This document shows positions 37,878 to 47,355 of a DNA stretch of 64,000 bases, in pieces. Source of the stretch: Deltaproteobacteria bacterium CG11_big_fil_rev_8_21_14_0_20_45_16 (lineage in GTDB: Bacteria > Bdellovibrionota > UBA2394); contig PCXB01000076.1 in assembly GCA_002787535.1 (NCBI GenBank), positions 18,512 through 82,511 of the forward strand. Reading direction: 5' to 3'. Under the pieces are notes generated by a model. It was given only the letters and a program-made list of their open reading frames with translations. It was not told where the DNA came from and made no database searches. The position numbers and the translations under genes are program-made. Position 1 is the stretch's first letter. Each line of letters opens with the position of its first letter.

Positions 37878-39881
37878 TTATGACTTTAACATATAGCCAT
37901 TTTTAAGACTGACTATTCGATCTCTCAATTGGGCCGCGCGTTCAAAATCAAGATTCTTGATTGCTTCCAGTTTTTGTTTCTCGAGAACCCCAAGGTCCGA
38001 TCCAAGCTCACCAAGATCTCTGATAACCTCGGCCTCGCCCAACAAGCCTGTTTCCTGAGCCACTTCGTGCAAAGATTTTTGAATCTCACGCTTGATGGTA
38101 TCGGGAATAATCTTATGTGTTTGATTATATTCCGCCTGGGTTTTCCGCCTTTCTTCCGTTATCTCAATGCATTCCTTCATGGAGCGCGTAATTTCATCGG
38201 CAAACATAATCACACGCCCCTTAAGGTTCCGAGAAGATCGCCCGCAGGTCTGCAAAAGTGCCGTTGTTGATCTCAGAAATCCTTCTTTATCAGCATCCAA
38301 AATGGCCACCAGACTCACCTCTGGGATATCCAGACCTTCACGCAAGAGATTGATTCCCACTAAAATATCATACTCGCCCGTTCTTAAATCTTTAATCAAC
38401 TGAGATCGCTCCATCGTTTCGACGTCAGCATGCATATAACGAATTCTAAAATTTAATGACTGAAGATATTCCGTAAGATGTTCCGCACTCTTTTTGGTTA
38501 AGGTCGCCACGAGCGTCCGATCTCCCGCCTTGACTTGCTCTCTCAAAATCGGAATCAGATGATCGATCTGATGAGTCGCCGGCTTTACTTCAATTTTAGG
38601 ATCCAAAAGTCCTGTTGGGCGAATAATCTGCTCCACAATATTCGGCCTCGAAAGTTCCATTTCGTAGGCTGATGGGGTCGCCGAAACATAAACGCTTTGC
38701 CCTACTCGCTCAGTAAATTCCTCAAACTTTAAAGGTCGGTTGTCTAAGGCAGAGGGCAAGCGAAAACCATGCTCGATCAAAGTTTCTTTCCGACTGCGAT
38801 CACCATGGTACATAGCTCGAATCTGTGGAATCGTGACATGACTTTCATCGACAAACAGAAGAAAGTTTTTTGGAAAATAATCCAAAAGAGTATAAGGCGC
38901 CTCCCCGGGTTTGCGGCCCGTTAGGTGTCTTGAATAATTTTCGATCCCAGAACAAAATCCGAGTTGTTTTATCATCTCCAAATCAAAGTTCGTTCGTTGC
39001 TCGATTCGTTTGGCTTCAAGAATTTTGCGCTGATTCTTTAGCTCGATAAATCGTTCATTCACTTCTTCCCTAATCGTTCGAAGAGCTCTCTCCAGCATCT
39101 CCTCTTCCGTAATATGATGTGTCGTCGGATAAACAGATAGTTTGGATAGCTCCTTCAACTTCTTCCCAGTCAGAGCATCAATTTCGGAGAGGCTTTCGAC
39201 AAAATCCCCAAAAAGCTCAACTCTTACGGCCCGCTTTTCTTCGCTAGCTGGAAAAATCTCGATGACGTCCCCGCGCACCCTAAAGCAACCTCTTTCAAAA
39301 TCATCGTCCCGCCTTCGATACTGAATCTGAACGAGCTTAGAAATAATGTCATCCCGAGTGATTTCCTGATCCTTATTCAAATGAAGAAGAAGCCCGTAAT
39401 AGGCGTCTGGTGAGCCAAGACCGTAAATACAGGAAACTGAGGAAACAATAATTACATCATTACGCTCCAAAAGCGATCGAGTTGCTGAGTGCCGCATTTT
39501 ATCAATCGTGTCGTTTATAGCTGAATCCTTTTCGATGTAAGTATCCGAAGATGCAACATAGGCCTCCGGCTGATAATAATCATAGTAACTCACAAAATAC
39601 TCGACGGCGTTTTGTGGAAATAACTCCCTAAACTCCATAAAAAGTTGTGCTGCCAAAGTTTTATTGTGAGCGATCACTAAACTCGGTCGATTGAGACGCT
39701 CAATGATGTTGGCCATGGTAAAGGTTTTTCCCGAGCCAGTAATCCCAAGCAAAACCTGATGTTTAAGATTATTCTTCAACCCCGATACTAAAGTCTCAAT
39801 GGCATCGGGTTGACTGCCTGCAGGCTTAAACGGGCTTTGAAGAACAAAACGTCCCTCCTTAGGCCTTACCAGCTCAGTCAC
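37878..39881 (-). CDS. uvrB: Excinuclease ABC subunit B
   Basis: LLGITGSGKTFTMANII, SYYDYYQPEAYVASSDTYIEKD, GINLLREGLDIPEVSLVAILDADKEGFLRS. Confidence 0.97.
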   Translation of the reverse strand: MTELVRPKEGRFVLQSPFKPAGSQPDAIETLVSGLKNNLKHQVLLGITGSGKTFTMANIIERLNRPSLVIAHNKTLAAQLFMEFRELFPQNAVEYFVSYYDYYQPEAYVASSDTYIEKDSAINDTIDKMRHSATRSLLERNDVIIVSSVSCIYGLGSPDAYYGLLLHLNKDQEITRDDIISKLVQIQYRRRDDDFERGCFRVRGDVIEIFPASEEKRAVRVELFGDFVESLSEIDALTGKKLKELSKLSVYPTTHHITEEEMLERALRTIREEVNERFIELKNQRKILEAKRIEQRTNFDLEMIKQLGFCSGIENYSRHLTGRKPGEAPYTLLDYFPKNFLLFVDESHVTIPQIRAMYHGDRSRKETLIEHGFRLPSALDNRPLKFEEFTERVGQSVYVSATPSAYEMELSRPNIVEQIIRPTGLLDPKIEVKPATHQIDHLIPILREQVKAGDRTLVATLTKKSAEHLTEYLQSLNFRIRYMHADVETMERSQLIKDLRTGEYDILVGINLLREGLDIPEVSLVAILDADKEGFLRSTTALLQTCGRSSRNLKGRVIMFADEITRSMKECIEITEERRKTQAEYNQTHKIIPDTIKREIQKSLHEVAQETGLLGEAEVIRDLGELGSDLGVLEKQKLEAIKNLDFERAAQLRDRIVSLKNGYMLKS

Positions 39882-39893
39882 AACACAAATTCC

Positions 39894-41351
39894 TTAATGA
39901 GTTTGAGATCCAAATTCTACAGCTCGCTCCAAGCGAGCCACGACGGCCTCTGATCCGATTAACTTCGCCAGGGGATTTAATTCAGGGCCGGCGTCCTTAC
40001 CTGTAAGGGCCATACGAAAAGGAAAATACAATTCTTTTCCTTTTACACTTAAATCTTTTCCAACCTTTTTAATTCCGTCTTTGAGTGCCTCTTCAATGGA
40101 ACTTCCGGACGAAATCTTCTCTTTTATCGAAACAAGTCCTTGCGAGATTATTTTTCGATTTTGGTCCGTTCTCAACACATCGGCAGCCATCGGAGAGGAA
40201 TCGAAATCGGGTTGTTCCAAAAAACTCTCAATTTTATGAATCTCATTTAATGTTGAGATATCATGTTGGATTAGTGCCACGGCATCTTTCCAAATTCCAG
40301 ACCACTTAGGATTCGAAGGGGGAACAAGCTTGGCCAGGTCTTCAGGTGATCGATTCTGGAGATGAGTCTGATTTAAAAATCGAAGCTTGTTATAATCAAA
40401 CAATGCGCGACTCTTGTGAACACGATCTAAATCAAACCGATCGACAAGTTCTTCCTTAGAAAACTTTTCTCCCGTTTCAGAAGTATCCCCCGGTGACCAG
40501 CCAAGCAAAGCCATATAATTAATAATTCCCTCGGCGATAAACCCCTCATCTTTGAGATTTTCAATCGAAAGACTTCCCGCTCGCTTGCTAAATTTCCCAC
40601 CGTCCGTATCCCCAATCATGGGAAGGTGTGCAAAAACAGGTTCTGGATATCCTAGCGCTCGAAAAATTAAAACCTGTCGAAATGTATTGGACAAATGGTC
40701 TTCGCCCCGAGTGACATGTGTAATTTCCATCACCGCATCATCCACAGCGTTGGCAAATAAAAATACGGGAATCCCGGTCGAACGAGAAATAATAAAATCA
40801 CCGATAATATCCGGAGTCATTTTGACTTCGCCTCTGATTTTGTCCTGAATCGCAATAGATTCTCCGGACTCAGGAACATGCATTCGCCAAACAAACTTGT
40901 CCGTCTTGGCTCGACTTTCAGAATCTGCCTCAGAAATCGAAAGACAGCGGCCAACATATTTGATGACTTTGTTTTGAGAAGATAAAAGCTTGCGATCCTG
41001 ATCTAATTGCCCGGGTGAACAAAAACACCGATAGACACGGGCGTTTTTTCGGATTCTTTTAATATGATCTTCGTAAAGATGGTATCTCTCAGAGCATCGG
41101 TAGGGTCCCACCGGTCCGCCGACATCAGGGCCTTCATCCCACTCAAGCCCGAGCCATTTAAGATCGCGATAGATGGCGGCCTCCGCACCATCGACCAATC
41201 TTTCTTGATCGGTGTCCTCTATCCTCAAAATAAATCTTCCTCGACAATGTCGTGCGTACAAGTACGCAAACAAAGCCGTTCGAGCATTTCCAATATGCAT
41301 AAAGCCCGTGGGAGATGGAGCAAAACGTGTTCGTACAATGGTGGCCATCAA
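39894..41351 (-). CDS. gltX: Glutamyl-tRNA synthetase
   Basis: RFAPSPTGFMHIGNARTALFAYL, FILRIEDTDQER, KFSKRAGSLSI. Confidence 0.96.
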   Translation of the reverse strand: MMATIVRTRFAPSPTGFMHIGNARTALFAYLYARHCRGRFILRIEDTDQERLVDGAEAAIYRDLKWLGLEWDEGPDVGGPVGPYRCSERYHLYEDHIKRIRKNARVYRCFCSPGQLDQDRKLLSSQNKVIKYVGRCLSISEADSESRAKTDKFVWRMHVPESGESIAIQDKIRGEVKMTPDIIGDFIISRSTGIPVFLFANAVDDAVMEITHVTRGEDHLSNTFRQVLIFRALGYPEPVFAHLPMIGDTDGGKFSKRAGSLSIENLKDEGFIAEGIINYMALLGWSPGDTSETGEKFSKEELVDRFDLDRVHKSRALFDYNKLRFLNQTHLQNRSPEDLAKLVPPSNPKWSGIWKDAVALIQHDISTLNEIHKIESFLEQPDFDSSPMAADVLRTDQNRKIISQGLVSIKEKISSGSSIEEALKDGIKKVGKDLSVKGKELYFPFRMALTGKDAGPELNPLAKLIGSEAVVARLERAVEFGSQTH

Positions 41352-41851
41352 GACTTTTTAGCTTCAGGCAAGGCTAAAAGACAAACAGCTTGTGCCGCGA
41401 TTCCTTCCTTGCGACCGACAAATCCCAGGTAATCCGTTGTCGTCGATTTTACCGAAACCCGAGAGGCTTCAATCCGTAGGCATTCACTTAATTTTTGCCT
41501 AATGCTCCCAATATAGGGCTTCATTCTCGGTTCCTGAGCCATAATCGCCGAATCAACGGACAGAATTTTTGCCCCCCTCTTTTCAAGCTGGTCCCGAGTC
41601 CAGGCAAGGAAATCCAAGCTCGGCGCACCTTTCCACTGTGGATCACTCGAAGGAAAATGCTCTCCGATATCGCCCATATTGAGAGCTCCCAACAATGCAT
41701 CGACGAGCGCATGAACAAGCACATCGGCGTCCGAATGGCCGTCTAAGTTTCGACTATGTTCTACTTGCACACCCCCAACCCAAATTGGTCCGGAGGCTTC
41801 ACCAAAAGCATGTGCATCCGTGCCTAAACCAATTCTAAGATTATCCAACAT
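41348..41851 (-). CDS. ispF: 2-C-methyl-D-erythritol 2,4-cyclodiphosphate synthase
   Basis: RIGLGTDAHAF, DGHSDADVLVHALVDALLGALNMGDIGEHFP, STTTDYLGFVGRKEGIAAQAV. Confidence 0.96.
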   Translation of the reverse strand: MLDNLRIGLGTDAHAFGEASGPIWVGGVQVEHSRNLDGHSDADVLVHALVDALLGALNMGDIGEHFPSSDPQWKGAPSLDFLAWTRDQLEKRGAKILSVDSAIMAQEPRMKPYIGSIRQKLSECLRIEASRVSVKSTTTDYLGFVGRKEGIAAQAVCLLALPEAKKS

Positions 41852-42557
41852 TTTTCCACACCTTGCCGATTCGATTGTCCAAGTCTGATGGCACCGTCAC
41901 TTTTATATTCTGAGCATCTCCAGGGTGAGTCATTACCCGATGGCCCAAGTATTCAAGCATCATTGCATCATCCGTAAATTCTATTGGCGAATCTTTTAAT
42001 TCCAAATGTACCTTGCGAATCAAGTTAGAGTCAAAAACCTGCGGTGTCTGAACCCGAAAGAATTTCCTTCGATCGTGTGTGGATATGACAGAACCATCCT
42101 CGGCCACTTCCTTAAGCGTCTCCTTTATACTAAGAGTCGGTATCAAGGCTGGCACATTGGCTGCTTGATCGAACAACGAGCTCAAAAAATTTTGGTCTAA
42201 GAAGGGTCGCGCTCCATCATGTATGACAATTCGATTAACAGGCTTCAAAGACTCAATGCCTAAGCGCACAGAATCCTGCCTGCGAGCGCCACCTTTAATA
42301 ATCCTGATCGGCCTAGAAACTAGTGAACTTTTTTGGATTTCATCCAGAAAAGTTTTCTCATCCCCATCCCTCACAACAAGACATAGCTCCTTAAATTCTA
42401 ATACCGAACTTAAAGCCTCTATAGTGTGAACAAAGAGCGCTTTAGCCTCCCAACGTATTAGAGACTTTGAATTAAACCCAGACGAGTTTGGAAGTTGGCT
42501 TCGAAAACGCTGACTCTCCCCCGCAGCAACAACGACGGCTGAAAAGTCAGCTTTCAT
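41841..42557 (-). CDS. ispD: 2-C-methyl-D-erythritol 4-phosphate cytidylyltransferase
   Basis: VVVAAGESQRF, IVIHDGARPF, QTPQVFDSNLIRK, TDDAMMLEYLGHRV. Confidence 0.95.
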   Translation of the reverse strand: MKADFSAVVVAAGESQRFRSQLPNSSGFNSKSLIRWEAKALFVHTIEALSSVLEFKELCLVVRDGDEKTFLDEIQKSSLVSRPIRIIKGGARRQDSVRLGIESLKPVNRIVIHDGARPFLDQNFLSSLFDQAANVPALIPTLSIKETLKEVAEDGSVISTHDRRKFFRVQTPQVFDSNLIRKVHLELKDSPIEFTDDAMMLEYLGHRVMTHPGDAQNIKVTVPSDLDNRIGKVWKNVG

Positions 42558-42562
42558 AGAAC

Positions 42563-43177
42563 TTATTTAGACGAAAAAATTTCTTCGATCTGAGCTTCAA
42601 CCGAGGGCTCATCTGAGTCCTCGGCAATAGCCAATTCTTTAACGAGTAAGCTCTTAGCTAGTTCGAGCATCTTCTTTTCGCCAAACGAAAGAACTTTATC
42701 AGCACGAATCACACAAAGATCTCGAAGAACTTCCGTGATCTCAAATACGGATCCAGTTTTCACTTTTTCCATATACTCCCGGTAGCGCCGATTCCAAGTG
42801 GTTTGCTCCACAACAATTAATTTCTCGCGAAGCATGTCGTAAACACGCTTAACGTCATCGGGACTAGCAATCAGACGAACGCCTACTGACTTAACCTTGT
42901 TCAAAGGAACCATAACGGTGATATCATTTTCCAAAATTCGAATCATATAAAAAGGAATCGAAACGCCACCGATTTCCTTCATTTCAACAGAGAGAATTTG
43001 TCCTACACCATGTCCCGGATAGACAACCTTCTGACCTTCATCAAATTTATCTGGTGTAACATTCGTGGATTGTTCAGCGCTCTTCTTGGCAAAATTTCTC
43101 TTTTTGCCGAATGGACTTCTTTTAATATTAGTTGGTCTGACTACTGCAGTGCTAACTGCGGCCTTCTGTACTCCCAT
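42563..43177 (-). CDS. carD: CarD family transcriptional regulator
   Basis: FDEGQKVVYPGHGVGQILSVE...IPLN..KSVGVR..WNRRYREYMEKVKTGS. Confidence 0.92.
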   Translation of the reverse strand: MGVQKAAVSTAVVRPTNIKRSPFGKKRNFAKKSAEQSTNVTPDKFDEGQKVVYPGHGVGQILSVEMKEIGGVSIPFYMIRILENDITVMVPLNKVKSVGVRLIASPDDVKRVYDMLREKLIVVEQTTWNRRYREYMEKVKTGSVFEITEVLRDLCVIRADKVLSFGEKKMLELAKSLLVKELAIAEDSDEPSVEAQIEEIFSSK

Positions 43178-43501
43178 TACTCACGTACCCCCGGATTAAA
43201 TTTGCTGGCCAACACCCACAAGACGGGTATTTAAGGCTCAGATTATTACTCTATTACTCACTCTATTTTTGATGGCAGCTTCAGGCGGAAAAAAAGGCTG
43301 CCACGGTTGGTATTACTATCATATTTAAAAGTTTTAGTAAATAGCCACCAGATTAATATATAAGTTATTGATATTAAAGGCTTTTTAAGCAAAATCCAAG
43401 GGGTGATCCTATGACTGTTTGCGTCTAAGGCCTGCGTCGGGTGCTTTTTCTTGATCGCCAATTACCACCTGCGTAGCGTCATAATCAGGGGGATTTTGAA
43501 T

Positions 43502-44521
43502 ATGAAAACTTGGGGGAATTGCCGCATCTCGGCAATAAATATACTAATTGCGGTCACGATAAACACCGGCTTCATGGCTTTAGCTTCGGCCAGCCAACTA
43601 GAGGTAGACATTCCAGACGATGTGGACGGTTTCGTTATGGATTTGGCCTTTCATTCCACAAACCGGAGCCAAGTATTTAAAACGCAGTCGGCTGAACTAT
43701 CCAAAAATGGAAAATCTTCATCCATAGACAGCGCATTTCTAAGTGGGCCAGGAGATGATGAAGATCCGGATGATGTTTATCAGCCAGATCCCATTAATAG
43801 GCCGATTCGTTATGATGGTAACTTGCCCCTACCACTTCCCGGTTCGAGCTACAATTCCGGCACGGCCTATATCGTCGGCCTGGAAGTCCTTTATCAAACA
43901 CTACAATATTACGGGGTCACAGCTCTGATTCAATCCAAGAACGGGCGTGTTGAATTCGAAGTGGTGGAATCTCGATCAGGACACTTTAAATATTTGAACA
44001 AGCTCGATGTTGCCTTTGCGCTCATGCAATTTTCAAGATACCTCCAAGCGCTTCTCTGCGACGATCCTTCGATGGAAAATTTTTATATCGCTTTTACCCA
44101 AGTTCCTGTCGAAGAAATCGGATTCCGATTTAAATCGGAAATGGCATGGGCATTATTAGGAAATCTTTTGCCTCGTGATCTCAATTCAAATTTTATCGTC
44201 GGACGACGCTGGTCATCCCTCGGCAAACTCGCGGCCAGTTTGATCAACACTCAAGGCGGCGAAGAAGGTCGTACGGCGGCCGCAATGACTCGATCGGTAG
44301 ACGATCTCGTCAAGTTTATGATGGAATTTAATAAGCTTCTTTGTTTTGTCGATATTCGTCCCAAACCAAAAGAAGCCCTACGAAGAAGGATCGCTGTGAA
44401 CAAAGTCCTTGAACTTGTCAGAACAATTGACGAACGCTACGGCCTCCTTAAAGACCTTATTGATCACGCCAAAGAAGAGGGGGAAAAGGAGCAGCTCGAT
44501 TATATTCTCGAGAACTCTTAG
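43502..44521 (+). CDS. Hypothetical secreted protein
   Basis: Signal peptide ITINTGFMALASA; AGGGGGA-like RBS upstream of the ATG; no family recognised. Confidence 0.6.
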   Translation: MKTWGNCRISAINILIAVTINTGFMALASASQLEVDIPDDVDGFVMDLAFHSTNRSQVFKTQSAELSKNGKSSSIDSAFLSGPGDDEDPDDVYQPDPINRPIRYDGNLPLPLPGSSYNSGTAYIVGLEVLYQTLQYYGVTALIQSKNGRVEFEVVESRSGHFKYLNKLDVAFALMQFSRYLQALLCDDPSMENFYIAFTQVPVEEIGFRFKSEMAWALLGNLLPRDLNSNFIVGRRWSSLGKLAASLINTQGGEEGRTAAAMTRSVDDLVKFMMEFNKLLCFVDIRPKPKEALRRRIAVNKVLELVRTIDERYGLLKDLIDHAKEEGEKEQLDYILENS

Positions 44522-44524
44522 TCA

Positions 44525-45034
44525 TTATTTCAATTTCTTCTTTTCAACCTGGCGTCGGAGCTGGTCGCGAAAGCGGCCTAAGCCCTTCGCCAGTTTTTTA
44601 TTTGTAGATTCGCCACCAAAGGCCAAGATTTTGATCGCTAAAATTCCAGCATTGTAAGCGCCATCTATCGCCACGCAAGCCACCGGAACGCCTTTGGGCA
44701 TTTGCAGAATCGACAATAACGAATCTTTACCATCCAATTTAGTAATATTAACGGGAACACCGATAACAGGGAGGCTTGAGAATGAAGCGAGCATGCCTGG
44801 TAGATGCGCCGCACCTCCCGCTCCCGCAATGATTAGCTTAATTCCCCGAGCTTCGGCATCCTTGGCAAATTTAGACATCTTTTCAGGTGTTCGGTGGGCC
44901 GAAACAATCTTGGCTTCATAGGGAACGGAAAATTCAGACAAGCATTCGGTCGCGGCTTTCATGATTTTCCAGTCGGAATCACTTCCCATAACAATGGAGA
45001 CTTGCGCTCTTTTCTTGTTCTTAGCTGATGTCAT
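44525..45034 (-). CDS. purE: 5-(carboxyamino)imidazole ribonucleotide mutase
   Basis: [43 protein letters not shown]. Confidence 0.96.
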   Translation of the reverse strand: MTSAKNKKRAQVSIVMGSDSDWKIMKAATECLSEFSVPYEAKIVSAHRTPEKMSKFAKDAEARGIKLIIAGAGGAAHLPGMLASFSSLPVIGVPVNITKLDGKDSLLSILQMPKGVPVACVAIDGAYNAGILAIKILAFGGESTNKKLAKGLGRFRDQLRRQVEKKKLK

Positions 45035-46185
45035 TTCAATGCCCCCCAAACTTCTCTCTCTATTTTTTCCGCCCGCTCGCGTTGATCATTTAACTCCGAC
45101 TCATTCGATGCCACAAAATTTATATGCCCCATCTTACGTCTTGGCCTGATTTCATCTTTAGCATACCAAAAACATTCAAGGCCATTGCCACAGTTGTTTT
45201 GCAAAATTTCGAGACGTTCCGTCGGAATCTGAAATTCGCCCGCCCCCAAGATATTCCGCATTCCCCAATAGCTTGTGCGACATTCCAGTTTTGGAATTTC
45301 CAAGCCAAAAGCCAATCTCATATGTAGTTCAAATTGATCAATGTTATAGGCGCTCATACTAAAGTGCCCAGTATTGTGAACCCGGGGCGCCAATTCATTA
45401 ATCCAAAGTTCCTTGTTTTGATCGATAAACATTTCCACCGCAAATACTCCCTCCAACACAAATGAAGCAGCGATGGATTTACCAATCTTTAAGGCTTCGA
45501 TCTCCATGTCTGGATCAACGCCCAACTTAACAGCCGGCCCTAAAGCCTCTCGGCAGATGCCATTTTCCTGAACACTCCAGATGAGGGGATAAAAGTACGC
45601 CTCTTCTTCACGACAAGCTCCAACAAGCGAAACTTCTTTGACGAAATCAATTTTCTTCTCCGCATAGATTGGAATATTCTTGGAACGAGCCTTTTGGCAA
45701 AATTCAAGGGCTGAATCAAATTCGCCAGTGAAAAAGTAAGTCCCGTAACCATCATAGCCAAGTCGCGACCATTTCAGGACAAATTCGCCCCCAAATTCAT
45801 CGGCAACTTCACTAAGTAATTTTCTAAGGTCTCCCGTTGAGTCGAGAATTTTATATTCGGGATGTCGAAGCCCAGTTTTGTCCCACAGTTTCTTTTGATT
45901 AAGCTTATCCTGCACCGATGCGATCACCCTAAGATCAGGAAAACATGTATGATCTTTGCTCAAAAATTTTGAAAGATTCTCGGTGTCGACAAACTCATTC
46001 TCGAACAAGACAAGCGGAGCCAACTCGAGAGCTTTTGCCAAATCAGGCTCAGAACGAAAACCAGCCTTCCCGCAAGGATCAGTTGATTTGCCCCAATACA
46101 CAATTTTTTTTTCGAGGGATCGCCCCGCTTCAGCCAACATTTTGGATAGTTGGCCGCCACCTAATATAAGGGCATCAAATTCCAT
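45031..46185 (-). CDS. purK: 5-(carboxyamino)imidazole ribonucleotide synthase
   Basis: [54 protein letters not shown]. Confidence 0.94.
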   Translation of the reverse strand: MEFDALILGGGQLSKMLAEAGRSLEKKIVYWGKSTDPCGKAGFRSEPDLAKALELAPLVLFENEFVDTENLSKFLSKDHTCFPDLRVIASVQDKLNQKKLWDKTGLRHPEYKILDSTGDLRKLLSEVADEFGGEFVLKWSRLGYDGYGTYFFTGEFDSALEFCQKARSKNIPIYAEKKIDFVKEVSLVGACREEEAYFYPLIWSVQENGICREALGPAVKLGVDPDMEIEALKIGKSIAASFVLEGVFAVEMFIDQNKELWINELAPRVHNTGHFSMSAYNIDQFELHMRLAFGLEIPKLECRTSYWGMRNILGAGEFQIPTERLEILQNNCGNGLECFWYAKDEIRPRRKMGHINFVASNESELNDQRERAEKIEREVWGALK

Positions 46186-46300
46186 AATCAGGAGCCTTGT
46201 TTAGGACTTCCGCGACGCCTTGAAAAGCAGAATCAGACGACAAGATCCATTTCTCAAATCCACCAGGCTCTGGTAACAAATTCTAGTCCCAATGATTGAT

Positions 46301-46374
46301 GTGCCCATAGCTCAGCTGGATAGAGCATCAGATTTCTAATCTGAGGGTCGAAGGTTCGAGTCCTTCTGGGCACG
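46301..46374 (+). tRNA. tRNA-Arg (anticodon TCT), CCA not encoded
   Basis: Acceptor GTGCCCA/TGGGCAC + discriminator G; anticodon arm TCAGA-TTTCTAA-TCTGA; T-arm GGTTCGAGTCC. Confidence 0.93.
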
Positions 46375-46983
46375 TATTTTTTCATCTCGCGACTTAAATT
46401 CCAAATTCCAGCAAGGCTGTCCCTCCCGGAGATATTTGATTTCAAAATGTGTGCGACCCCTCTCGTCGGCGCCTAATTGAGTCTCTGATCGCAACTCAAG
46501 TCCCCAGGCCTCAATGTAGAATTGCTTGGCCTCGTCTCTATAGAATTCTTCATTCGTCGCTAGACGAAGCTTCCCACCTAATTTTAAACGCGTGAGCAAA
46601 AATCCCATAAAGGGGGCTCGATGCCAGCGCAAATTCTGCTGCGAAGTTTTGGGGTACGGATTGGGATAAAGAAGAAAAATATTCTCCAGACTTCTCTCAC
46701 GAATATTCTGAACAATCCACGTTACGGCATGAGCCTGAACAGGCAAAAGATTGCTTGGACTTTCGGAATTTTCAAAACGCCTCTGAAACTTAAGGAATTT
46801 TTCCCGTGTTTTTTCTATTGCGATCAAAGATCGGCTTGGATTTTTCTTCGCATACTGAATCGGATGATACCCCACCCCACAACCAATTTCTAAGTCGAGA
46901 GGCGATCGACTACAAAAATCAACAAATGGCCCAGAATTGGATAAGTGAAATTCGTAGTGAAAGTTTCTTGGGCTGCCAAGCAT
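46336..46983 (-). CDS. trmB: tRNA (guanine-N7-)-methyltransferase
   Basis: LDLEIGCGVGYHPIQYAKKNPSRSLIAIEK, FLLYPNPYPK...HRAPFMGFL; 3' end runs antisense into tRNA-Arg. Confidence 0.88.
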   Translation of the reverse strand: MLGSPRNFHYEFHLSNSGPFVDFCSRSPLDLEIGCGVGYHPIQYAKKNPSRSLIAIEKTREKFLKFQRRFENSESPSNLLPVQAHAVTWIVQNIRERSLENIFLLYPNPYPKTSQQNLRWHRAPFMGFLLTRLKLGGKLRLATNEEFYRDEAKQFYIEAWGLELRSETQLGADERGRTHFEIKYLREGQPCWNLEFKSRDEKIRAQKDSNLRPSD

Positions 46984-46989
46984 CCTAGC

Positions 46990-47355
46990 CTAGGTATGGG
47001 CTTCGGATAATCTTGAGCTCTGAGTTTTGATCTGCTCGCGCTTCTTCACCCAATCATCCCAACCCTTACCGGCAGCCTGGTCCTCACCACTGAATATAAT
47101 TCTATTGAGCTCATTAACTAGAATGCTTTCCTTGCGAGGTGAGTCTTTCGGGAAGATATCGATAACTTCTTCAGTGCTATTAAATAAAAAACCTTCCAGT
47201 TTCTTTTTCTTTTGATCCAAAAGCTCAATCGTCACATCGCCTCGATAGTCCACAGCCGCACGTATGGCTTCCATGAAGTCGGCGTCTTTGGAATCAACCG
47301 TCACTCCATGCGAAAAATTTCGTTTATGAGAATCTGAACTATTTGTTTCAGCCAT
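46990..47355 (-). CDS. Conserved hypothetical protein, 121 aa
   Basis: Compact ORF in a tight cluster with hpnH (overlaps its 3' end by 8 nt); DYRGDVTIELLDQKKKKLEGFLFN domain. Confidence 0.6.
   Translation of the reverse strand: MAETNSSDSHKRNFSHGVTVDSKDADFMEAIRAAVDYRGDVTIELLDQKKKKLEGFLFNSTEEVIDIFPKDSPRKESILVNELNRIIFSGEDQAAGKGWDDWVKKREQIKTQSSRLSEAHT

Noticed and set aside
43385-43450. GEMM (c-di-GMP-I)-like element upstream of the secreted ORF at 43502 (GACGCAAA on the minus strand)
   Set aside because: Only a fragment resembling the consensus, on the wrong strand for the downstream gene, without the paired receptor elements.
46301-46374. tRNA-Arg as an integration site for a genomic island
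   Set aside because: No integrase, direct repeat or phage genes nearby; flanks are purK and trmB housekeeping genes.
46254-46445. Minus-strand ORF KYVPRRTRTFDPQIRNLMLYPAELWAHQ
   Set aside because: This is the well-known spurious translation of a tRNA gene complement; it lies across tRNA-Arg(TCT).
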